Positions 1 through 5,729 of a DNA stretch of 10,877 nucleotides are shown here, in pieces. The first letter of the stretch is position 1, and each line of letters starts with the position of its first letter. A program made the position numbers and the translations under genes. The DNA is from Deltaproteobacteria bacterium (GTDB taxonomy: Bacteria > Desulfobacterota > Desulfobacteria > Desulfobacterales > JAFDHS01), in assembly GCA_019308655.1 (NCBI GenBank), contig JAFDHS010000019.1, positions 1 through 10,877 on the forward strand, read 5' to 3'. The notes under the pieces are model-generated. The model did not search any database, had not been told where the DNA came from, and worked only from the letters and a program-made list of their open reading frames with translations.

Positions 1-77
1 TCCATACTGCATCTTAAAATTCAAGATACAGAGAATTAACTTAAAGACCCTTCTCAAATTTTTCTGTCACTACCTAG

Positions 78-90
78 TTTTCAAAGATCA
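78..90 (-). promoter_or_regulatory. boxA-like antitermination site in the rrn leader
   Basis: The minus strand reads TGATCTTTGAAAA, matching the E. coli rrn leader boxA TGCTCTTTAACAA at 10 of 13 positions. BoxA in nascent rRNA leaders recruits NusB/S10 to prevent early termination. It lies downstream of both candidate promoters, as expected. Confidence 0.55.
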
Positions 91-140
91 AAAATCGACT
101 GCCCGCTTGATCTGCTTAACGACAAGCAAACAATCTGAGC

Positions 141-169
141 AATTTAGAACAAATATTTTTTTCTGTCAA
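141..169 (-). promoter_or_regulatory. Sigma70-type promoter P2 of the putative rrn operon
   Basis: On the minus strand a perfect -35 box TTGACA (169-164) is followed by 17 bases and the -10 box TAAATT (146-141, four of six matches). The sequence after it begins GCTC, a GC-rich discriminator. A start site near 134 is expected from spacing. Confidence 0.65.
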
Positions 170-200
170 GCTTTATTTTTACTTTTTATTTATTTTTTTG
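170..200 (-). promoter_or_regulatory. A-rich UP-element-like tract upstream of P2
   Basis: Immediately upstream of the P2 -35 box the minus strand is almost pure A/T, with several phased A runs. Such tracts bind the alpha subunit C-terminal domain of RNA polymerase at rRNA promoters. The assignment rests on composition and position only. Confidence 0.5.
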
Positions 201-232
201 CCCTTGGTCTTTCTCTCTCACAAAGAGATGCG

Positions 233-261
233 AATCTACACTTACTCGCTCTCTATGTCAA
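233..261 (-). promoter_or_regulatory. Sigma70-type promoter P1 of the putative rrn operon
   Basis: On the minus strand a perfect -35 box TTGACA (261-256) is followed by 17 bases and the -10 box TAGATT (238-233), which matches TATAAT at four of six positions. The bases after the -10 (CGCATC) are GC-rich, as in discriminators of stringently controlled promoters. The tyrS stop codon TGA (260-258) lies inside the -35 box. Confidence 0.6.
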
Positions 262-1568
262 GCATTAATTTTAATTTTATGGTACTTTTTTTTACCCGCC
301 CTTAACAATATTTCCATATCATGTATATCATCAACAGTTATCAGCGTATCAAAGCCTTCAATCCGCTTTCCGTTTATATAGGCACCCCCTTGATCAATAA
401 GCCTTCTTGCCGCCCCTCCGGACTTTGCAAGGCCGGCCATATGATACAGCTTGAATACCGGAACACCCTTTTCCAATTGTTCTCGATCCATAAATGAATG
501 CGGTATAGTGCTTGAAACATTTGCAGAGAAGGCCGGTATTGTCGCATTGATTTCATTACGAGGTATGGTGCTTGAGGGCAAAAGGCCTTTGGGCACCGCC
601 CGTTTTCCAAACATAGTTGATGCGGACTCATAGGCTTTTTCTGCCTCTTGCTTGCCATGAGCAAGGTGGGTTGCTTCAAACGCCAGGACGGCTTTAGCAC
701 TGTTCAATTCCGCACCTTGTAATTTTTCAACCGCTCTGACTTCATCCATGGGCAAAAATGTATACAGGGCCAAAAACCTGGCAACGTCTTTATCATCAGA
801 ATTTATCCAATACTGATAGAATTCATAGGGAGACGTTCTTTCAGGATCAAGCCAAACCGCTCCCTTGGCGGTTTTTCCCATCTTGGCTCCAGTGCTGGTC
901 GTAATCAGGGAGAAGGTAACACCGAAAGCCGTTTCGTGACACGTTCTCCGAATAAGTTCTATTCCGGCGACAATATTGCCCCACTGATCACTGCCTCCCA
1001 TCTGCAGCCGGCACCCATATTCATTAAAAAGCTGCAGGAAATCATAAGACTGCAAGAGCATGTAATTGAACTCAATAAAATTCAAGCCTTCTTCCGAATC
1101 CAGACGCAAGCGATAACTTTCAGCCTTCAACATTCGATTCACACTGAAATACCGACCAATATCTCTCAGAAATTCGATATAGTTTATTTTTGTCAACCAA
1201 TCCGCATTGTTCACCAAAAGCGCTTTATCATCATTAAAATCAATAAAGCGGGATAGCTGTTTTTTTATTCCTTTAACATTCTCATTTACCAAATCCGGGG
1301 TAAGCATTTTTCGCATTTCCGTTTTACCGCTCGGATCGCCGACAAGTCCCGTACCGCCACCTACAAGAGCTATAGGTCTATGACCTTCCCTTTGCATGTG
1401 AGAAAGCGCCATAATCGGTATAAGATGCCCAATATGCAAACTATCGGCAGTTGGATCAAAACCCGTGTAACAGGTCACAGGTCCATTTTCAAAAAATTCT
1501 TTCAGCTCCTTTTCATGAGTGGCTTGCTCAACAAAACCTCTTTCATTAAGTATATCAATCACATTCAT
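258..1568 (-). CDS. tyrS: Tyrosyl-tRNA synthetase (TyrRS)
   Basis: Charges tRNA-Tyr with tyrosine at the expense of ATP, in the cytoplasm. The 436-residue product has the class I signatures: HIGH at about 45-48 (after FDPTADSL), the tyrosine-pocket stretch GGSDQWGNIVAG at about 191-202, and KMGKT at 229-233 in place of KMSKS, as in the E. coli-type enzyme (KFGKT). A C-terminal S4 RNA-binding domain follows (about 370-436, with GLAKSGGAARRLIDQGGAYING). I chose the ATG at 1568 because MNVIDILNERGF is the usual family start. An in-frame ATG at 1595 would add nine residues and overlap the rny stop by 14 bases, but it lacks a clear ribosome site. The gene follows rny by 13 bases and is probably in the same transcript. 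The linker between catalytic and S4 domains (about 332-357) repeats an S/A-T-I-P motif three times. Confidence 0.97.
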   Translation of the reverse strand: MNVIDILNERGFVEQATHEKELKEFFENGPVTCYTGFDPTADSLHIGHLIPIMALSHMQREGHRPIALVGGGTGLVGDPSGKTEMRKMLTPDLVNENVKGIKKQLSRFIDFNDDKALLVNNADWLTKINYIEFLRDIGRYFSVNRMLKAESYRLRLDSEEGLNFIEFNYMLLQSYDFLQLFNEYGCRLQMGGSDQWGNIVAGIELIRRTCHETAFGVTFSLITTSTGAKMGKTAKGAVWLDPERTSPYEFYQYWINSDDKDVARFLALYTFLPMDEVRAVEKLQGAELNSAKAVLAFEATHLAHGKQEAEKAYESASTMFGKRAVPKGLLPSSTIPRNEINATIPAFSANVSSTIPHSFMDREQLEKGVPVFKLYHMAGLAKSGGAARRLIDQGGAYINGKRIEGFDTLITVDDIHDMEILLRAGKKKYHKIKINA

Positions 1569-1581
1569 AATTTGATCAGCC

Positions 1582-3144
1582 TTATTTATTTGCATATTCT
1601 ACAGATCTGGTTTCACGGATCACTATCACTTTTATTTGACCCGGAAAGGTTAACGAATCCTCTATTTTCTTTGCAATCTCCCTGCTGAGCAATACCGACC
1701 GGTCATCATTGACAACATTACCTTCGACGATTACTCTCAACTCCCTTCCCGCTTGGATTGCATAAGAATTTGCAACACCTTTAAATGAATTGGCTATCTT
1801 CTCAAGATCTTCCAGCCGTTTGATATAGTTTTCAAGGAGCTCCTTTCTTGCACCCGGCCTGGCCCCTGAAAGTCCATCCGCAGCCTGAACCAATAAATCA
1901 TAAACTGAAACAGGAGGTACATCTTCATGATGAGCGGCAATGGCATGAACAACTTGCGGAGATTCACCATATTTTTGGGCGAGCTTGGAACCGATCACCG
2001 CATGGGCCCCTTCGACCTCATGATCAATGGCTTTTCCTATATCATGTAACAAGCCCATACGTTTTGCCAGCTTAATATTAAGTCCCAGTTCAGCAGCCAT
2101 AATACCGGTTAAAGCCCCAACTTCAATAGAATGCTGCAAAACATTTTGTGCATAACTGGTACGATATTTTAAACGTCCTATATATTTGATTAATTCATTA
2201 TTAATGCCGTGCACGCCCAAATCAAATGCAGCCTGTTCCCCTGCTTCTTTTATCGTCTCATCAACTTCCTGGCCCACCCTTTTTACAACATCTTCTATAC
2301 GTGCAGGATGAATTCGACCGTCCGTTATTAATTTTATCAAAGCAAGACGTGCAATTTCCCGCCTGACAGGGTTAAATCCTGAAAGAATAACCGCTTCAGG
2401 CGTATCGTCTATGATGAGATCAATACCCGTTGCTGCCTCAAACGCACGAATGTTTCGGCCCTCTCTTCCAATTATTCGTCCCTTCATCTCGTCGCTGGGA
2501 AGTTGAACTACCGAAACAGTGCGCTCAGCAACAAAATCACCTGCATATCTCTGAATAGCAGTTGCTATAATTTTTCTTGCCTTTTTATCGGCTTCCTCTG
2601 TTGCTTCAGTTAATCTCTTCTTGATAAGCTTTGCCGCATCATATTTCGCCTCATTCTCCATCGTTTTTATTAAAAGTTCTTTAGCCTGTTCAGTGGTCAG
2701 ACCGGAAATTTTTTCAAGCTGTTTTTTTTGCTCATCAATCAAATCACTATATTTCAGCTCGTTTTTTTCAATCAGTTTTTCTCTCTTTTGTATTTTTTTC
2801 TCAATAATTGAGATATCACGTTCCCGACGCTCAAATTGATCATGCTTTTTATCAAGGTTCTCCTCTTTCTGAATCAGGCGTTTTTCCTGTTTTTTTAATT
2901 CAAATCGAGTTTCTCTGGTCTCGGCATCAAACTCACTTTTCATTTTGAAAAGTCTATCTTTGGCTTCAAGCTTGGTCTCTTTTACCAGTGTTTCCGACCT
3001 GTTCTTCGCATCCTCAATCAGTTGAAGTGCCTTTTCCTCGGCATCCTTAAGCCCTTGAGATATGGCTCTTAGTTTTATCCAATAGGCAAAAGCAAACCCC
3101 AGGACAAAGCCTAGTATGCTTAACAGTACATTATATGTATTCAT
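1582..3144 (-). CDS. rny: Ribonuclease Y, membrane-anchored endoribonuclease
   Basis: RNase Y starts decay of many mRNAs by single-strand endonucleolytic cuts and is tethered to the inner face of the membrane. The 520-residue product matches the family length and order: one N-terminal membrane helix (about 6-23), a long charged coiled coil (about 30-195), a KH RNA-binding domain with the GxxG loop GREG at 226-229, then an HD phosphohydrolase domain with the metal-binding HD at 367-368 (LLHDIGKAIDHE). The start is the ATG at 3144. A TTG at 3159 is in frame, but its codons form the Shine-Dalgarno sequence itself (GAGGAG, seven bases before the ATG), so it cannot be the real start. tyrS follows closely downstream and the 6S RNA lies upstream. 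No frameshift or missing key residue is seen. Confidence 0.97.
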   Translation of the reverse strand: MNTYNVLLSILGFVLGFAFAYWIKLRAISQGLKDAEEKALQLIEDAKNRSETLVKETKLEAKDRLFKMKSEFDAETRETRFELKKQEKRLIQKEENLDKKHDQFERRERDISIIEKKIQKREKLIEKNELKYSDLIDEQKKQLEKISGLTTEQAKELLIKTMENEAKYDAAKLIKKRLTEATEEADKKARKIIATAIQRYAGDFVAERTVSVVQLPSDEMKGRIIGREGRNIRAFEAATGIDLIIDDTPEAVILSGFNPVRREIARLALIKLITDGRIHPARIEDVVKRVGQEVDETIKEAGEQAAFDLGVHGINNELIKYIGRLKYRTSYAQNVLQHSIEVGALTGIMAAELGLNIKLAKRMGLLHDIGKAIDHEVEGAHAVIGSKLAQKYGESPQVVHAIAAHHEDVPPVSVYDLLVQAADGLSGARPGARKELLENYIKRLEDLEKIANSFKGVANSYAIQAGRELRVIVEGNVVNDDRSVLLSREIAKKIEDSLTFPGQIKVIVIRETRSVEYANK

Positions 3145-3467
3145 TAATTCTCTCCTCAATATTTTTTAGTTTCCATTCATGAGCCCTCAAACAAACAAAG
3201 TGAAGTCATGATACGGAAAACGAAAACGAAAACGAAAAACAATCTGTGTAGAATTTGTATTGAGGTGTGAATTGGGAAGAGATCTTTGAGATAGACAAAG
3301 AAAAGTAATAAATAATGGTGATTTCTTATTAACACGTCTGCTGTATTAAGATATACTTTTTCAAAACACTTATAGATAAATACGGCTAAAAATAAAATAC
3401 AAGCAAACAAACCCGGACAAGCAGAATCTAATTCTTTAAATTCCAGGTCATCATTAATATATATAAT
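3145..3467. other. Intergenic gap between the 6S RNA and rny
   Basis: This AT-rich stretch holds the rny ribosome site (GAGGAG just upstream of 3144) and a short tandem repeat at 3216-3240. A 77-codon minus-strand frame (3177-3410) begins with TTG, has no ribosome site and takes its FVFVFVF run from the repeat, so I do not call it a gene. The rny promoter presumably lies here, but I cannot point to a convincing -35/-10 pair. Confidence 0.6.
3216..3240. repeat. Tandem hexamer repeat (GAAAAC)n
   Basis: Three exact copies of GAAAAC (3216-3233) are followed by a fourth copy with one extra A. It lies about 70-100 bases upstream of the rny start, in the presumed 5' untranslated region of the rny mRNA, where the transcript would read GUUUUC repeats. 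Confidence 0.85.
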
Positions 3468-3495
3468 AAAAAAACCCCCGCCAATATGCCGTGTT
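3468..3495 (-). terminator. 3' end of 6S RNA: GGGGG followed by seven U
   Basis: On the minus strand the 3' arm of the 6S closing stem runs into GGGGG and then T7 (3474-3468). The closing stem itself, with the CCCC/GGGG base, can act as the terminator hairpin, although its partner arm is about 150 bases upstream. I infer that transcription ends here, which would separate the 6S RNA from rny. Confidence 0.45.
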
Positions 3496-3649
3496 GAAAG
3501 GACTTTGAACCAAATAGCAAATTTGGGACCTTATAGCTTCTTCAGGCTTTTCCGTACAAGCAGAACATGCACACCAAAACCAGGGAAAGCCCCCTTTTAA
3601 TCAGTGTTGGGACAAAGAACATCTTCCAATCACGTACACGGCAGGGGTC
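3470..3649 (-). ncRNA. ssrS: 6S RNA, regulator of RNA polymerase
   Basis: 6S RNA mimics an open promoter and binds the sigma70 holoenzyme, mainly in stationary phase. Read on the minus strand, the about 180-nt RNA has a strong closing stem. TGCCGTGT near the 5' end (3643-3636) pairs perfectly with ACACGGCA near the 3' end, and CCCC/GGGG pair outside a seven-base bulge. Inside lies a largely unpaired central region, whose 3' side contains a small hairpin CCAAAT-ttgct-ATTTGG. A long interrupted terminal stem follows (GGCTTT… with …AAAAGCC). Size, closing stem, central bubble and the 3' GGGGG-U7 end (3474-3468) all fit the family. Its place upstream of rny also fits what I recall for deltaproteobacteria. 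The exact 5' end is uncertain by a few bases. Confidence 0.83.
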
Positions 3650-3746
3650 AATTACCGCAATTTAACAATATTTAAGATATTAAGAATACATTTTGTCCAT
3701 GAAAATAACAAAACTTATTTATTATTTATCGGATGTAACACAATAA

Positions 3747-3767
3747 CTAAAGGACTAAAGGACTAAA
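3747..3767. repeat. Short tandem octamer repeat (CTAAAGGA)
   Basis: Two full copies of CTAAAGGA are followed by a partial third copy (CTAAA). It is non-coding, about 100 bases upstream of the 6S RNA 5' end. Confidence 0.8.
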
Positions 3768-4020
3768 TCGGCAAGAATTGTGCCTTAATGCGTATTATGG
3801 TATTTTTCTGAAATATAGCATTTTTTTGATATTTACATCAACCGTTTGGATTAATACCACTGCTCTGTCTGAAATATGTCTAAACAAATCAGAAAAAATA
3901 AGATAATTAGCATCTAAGATTAGCATTAAAAGGTTATTTATATTTTGTGGTCTTCCTGACAGTTGATTTTTGACTTTAGTTACTCGGCAAACCCAAAAAA
4001 CAGCAAATTTTGTTACGCGT

Positions 4021-4108
4021 AGAGCTTTAACTTCTCGCCAAATGTATACCAATGACCAAAGTGTTCAGATTATGCCACTTTGATCCGAAGGCTTTGTTTT
4101 AAAGCTCT
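4021..4108. repeat. Nested inverted repeats in the glmU-6S gap
   Basis: A 10-bp arm AGAGCTTTAA (4021-4030) is exactly complementary to TTAAAGCTCT (4099-4108). Inside it, CAAAGTG (4057-4063) is complementary to CACTTTG (4076-4082) with a 12-base loop. Together they could fold as a two-level hairpin or mark the ends of a small element remnant. Chance pairing in AT-rich DNA is possible. Confidence 0.45.
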
Positions 4109-4393
4109 TCCAAATTGACACATGAAAAATGAGTAAGCATCAAAATTGTTTATCTTGCAAACAAATGGCTGACTCAGAGCAGACTATAACTTCTTTCTAT
4201 CTACTTTTGGTTATCAGAATTACTACCTGAGGTTCTGCTATAGGCTCTATATTTGTTCAAAACTCAGAATTAGTCGAACCAAGAAATTTATAAACTTTAA
4301 TTAAATTCAAACTTTTTCTTTAATATCGTTAAATTGACAAAAGATATCATCTTTATCCAATTTTTACCTCATACAATAAGTATTAAATATAAT

Positions 4394-4411
4394 CTTTAAT
4401 GCCAATTAAAG
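4394..4411 (-). terminator. Weak AT-rich hairpin just after glmU
   Basis: Directly after the glmU TGA stop the minus strand reads CTTTAAT-TGGC-ATTAAAG, a 7-bp stem with a 4-base loop followed by an A/T-rich tract. It has only one G-C pair and no clean T run, so it is a poor intrinsic terminator candidate. Confidence 0.25.
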
Positions 4412-5179
4412 TCAAGATATTTTGCCTATCCTTTTCTGCATAAGTTTTTCAGCTTTAATCAAATCATGGCAGGTATTTACGCCGACAACTTCATCAATAT
4501 CCGTTCCGACAAATAATCTCATTCTCTTTTTGTCCCTATACCCTATTTCTATTATATCCGTGAGATACAGCTCTTTTTGGGCATTATCGGATTTAATTTT
4601 ACTCAAAGATTCTTTTAAAAATTCCTTATTTACACAATAAATACCTGAATTAATTTTTTTAATCTTCTTTTCTTCTAAAGTAGCATCAGCCTCTTCAATA
4701 ATCCTGGCAACATTACCGTTTTCATCAACTTGCATTCTCCCATAACCCGTAGGGTTATCTACTTCAACGGCCAGGATTGTGACATCACTATTTTCTTTTT
4801 TATGGCTTTCTATAAGCCTTATGACCGTATCAGCTAAAAGCAACGGTACATCACCACACAAGATGACGACTTCTTTTATTTCTTCGGATAAGTGTGGAAT
4901 TGCACACATGACGGCATGGCCCGTTCCAAGCTGTTCATCCTGACATGCAAAAATGACCTCAGCCTGCTCAGACGCGTTTTTTCTAACGGTCTCACGCTGG
5001 TGCCCGATCACAACGATTATATTCTTTCCGGCCACCTTTTCAGCAGTTGCTATCACATGATTGATCATAGGCCTTCCATTTATCCCGTGAAGGACTTTCG
5101 CCTTGTTCGATTTCATGCGTGTGCCTTTTCCTGCGGCAAGAATTATAGCGGCAATCTTTTTTTCTTCTTTATCCATCAT
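4412..5179 (-). CDS. glmU: Single-domain GlmU-type N-acetylglucosamine-1-phosphate uridylyltransferase
   Basis: Expected to make UDP-GlcNAc from GlcNAc-1-phosphate and UTP for peptidoglycan and lipopolysaccharide. The product shows the nucleotidyltransferase fold of GlmU. It has the signature LAAGKGTRM near the N terminus, then LGTGHAV, GDVPLL (metal-binding Asp), NPTGYGRM, IIEEADA, NSGIYC, ELYLTDI and a terminal GVN (second metal ligand region). Only about 255 residues are present. The C-terminal left-handed beta-helix acetyltransferase domain of the usual about 450-residue enzyme is absent, with no remnant downstream. The LPKVLH motif reads KAKVLH. The start is the ATGATG pair at 5179/5176 behind AGAGGA (5189-5184). 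An upstream ATG at 5209 lies inside the terminator palindrome and is unlikely. The gene follows atpC, as in many proteobacteria. A related sugar-nucleotide specificity cannot be excluded. Confidence 0.88.
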   Translation of the reverse strand: MMDKEEKKIAAIILAAGKGTRMKSNKAKVLHGINGRPMINHVIATAEKVAGKNIIVVIGHQRETVRKNASEQAEVIFACQDEQLGTGHAVMCAIPHLSEEIKEVVILCGDVPLLLADTVIRLIESHKKENSDVTILAVEVDNPTGYGRMQVDENGNVARIIEEADATLEEKKIKKINSGIYCVNKEFLKESLSKIKSDNAQKELYLTDIIEIGYRDKKRMRLFVGTDIDEVVGVNTCHDLIKAEKLMQKRIGKIS

Positions 5180-5192
5180 TAAATCCTCTAAT

Positions 5193-5226
5193 AAAAAAAG
5201 GCAAACCATATGGTTTGCCTTTTTAA
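5193..5226. terminator. Bidirectional intrinsic terminator of the atp operon
   Basis: A perfect 30-bp palindrome (5195-5224) has arms GGCAAACCAT / ATGGTTTGCC at its core, flanked by an A run on one side and a T run on the other. On the minus strand the hairpin is followed by seven T (5199-5193), the form of a strong intrinsic terminator. It lies about 70 bases after the atpC stop and 4 bases before the glmU ribosome site, so glmU expression needs read-through or a promoter I cannot see. Confidence 0.9.
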
Positions 5227-5294
5227 TTTTTTGTTTTAATGGAGTATATCAGGATATATAACTATCGCATAAACCCTTTAACAGTTTGAAAATA

Positions 5295-5714
5295 TTATTT
5301 GATAGCTACAGCTTCAGTGATATAAAGGCGATAAAGCGCTCTCTTCAGAGCAATTTCAGCTCTAAAAACATCGATATCCTGTTTTCCCTTTTCAGCCAAA
5401 CGTTTCCGTGCGCGCTCCATAGCTTCTTTTGCACGCTCGACATCAATTTCCCGTTCTCTTTCAGCCGACTCTGCCAGCACGGTAACCTTATCCGGAAGCG
5501 CTTCAGCAAATCCTCCACTGATAAAGATGCTTTGCTCATTCCCGCTCTCATCCTTGTAGTGAAGCCTGCCAATATTAAGGGTGCTCAAAAAAGGCGTATG
5601 GCCACTAAGCACGCCAAACTCTCCAAGGTTGCCGGGTGCCATAACGATTTGCGCTTTTTCACTAACGACAACTTTTTCCGGAGTAACAACTTCTAATAAA
5701 ATATTTTCAGCCAT
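5295..5714 (-). CDS. atpC: ATP synthase F1 subunit epsilon
   Basis: Part of the central stalk of F1Fo ATP synthase; it couples rotation to catalysis and can inhibit ATP hydrolysis. The 139-residue product has the normal length. An N-terminal beta-sandwich (about 1-85, with LLEVVTPEKVVVSE, GNLGEFGVLSGHTPFLSTL and ISGGFAEA) is followed by a C-terminal helical hairpin (about 88-139) rich in Glu, Arg, Lys and Ala. The ATG is preceded by AGAGGG six bases upstream and starts 15 bases after the atpD stop, so it belongs to the same operon. It is the last atp gene, and the terminator follows about 70 bases downstream. Confidence 0.96.
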   Translation of the reverse strand: MAENILLEVVTPEKVVVSEKAQIVMAPGNLGEFGVLSGHTPFLSTLNIGRLHYKDESGNEQSIFISGGFAEALPDKVTVLAESAEREREIDVERAKEAMERARKRLAEKGKQDIDVFRAEIALKRALYRLYITEAVAIK

Positions 5715-5729
5715 ACTTTTACCCTCTAT

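Larger units (their letters stand above)
1..257 (-). promoter_or_regulatory. Putative rRNA operon promoter region and 5' leader (rRNA genes lie beyond the window edge)
   Basis: This stretch past tyrS has no coding potential but has the layout of an rrn control region read on the minus strand. It holds two TTGACA promoters with 17-bp spacers (233-261 and 141-169), an A-rich tract in front of the second one, and a boxA-like element at 78-90. The last minus-strand bases (…GTATGGA) would suit the few bases before a 16S gene, which often reads GGAGAGTTTGATC. No mature rRNA sequence is inside the window, so the identity of the transcript is inferred from the control elements only. Confidence 0.68.
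3655..4411. other. About 750-base AT-rich gap between glmU and the 6S RNA, no gene recognised
   Basis: I see no convincing coding region. The longest minus-strand frame (85 codons, 3795-4052) starts with TTG, lacks a ribosome site and matches no family I know. The stretch contains an octamer repeat (3747-3767), nested inverted repeats (4021-4108) and a weak AT-rich hairpin just after the glmU stop (4394-4411). The 6S promoter should lie at about 3655-3690. A TTAAAT at 3665-3660 (minus) is a possible -10 box, with no good -35. Confidence 0.6.

Noticed and set aside
1..30. Start of 16S rRNA inside the window
   Set aside because: The conserved AGAGTTTGATC start is not present on either strand at the edge; only the leader is visible.
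3142..3159. Earlier TTG start for rny
   Set aside because: The added codons are the ribosome-binding site of the real ATG at 3144, so translation cannot begin there.
3177..3410. 77-codon minus-strand frame between the 6S RNA and rny
   Set aside because: It starts with TTG, has no ribosome site, and its FVFVFVF run is only the translation of the GAAAAC tandem repeat.
3795..4052. 85-codon minus-strand frame in the glmU-6S gap
   Set aside because: TTG start, no Shine-Dalgarno, composition like the surrounding AT-rich spacer and no family resemblance; it also ends inside non-coding repeats.
3655..4411. CRISPR array, tRNA or insertion sequence in the long gap
   Set aside because: There are no regularly spaced repeats, no cloverleaf and no transposase fragment; the repeats present are short and few.
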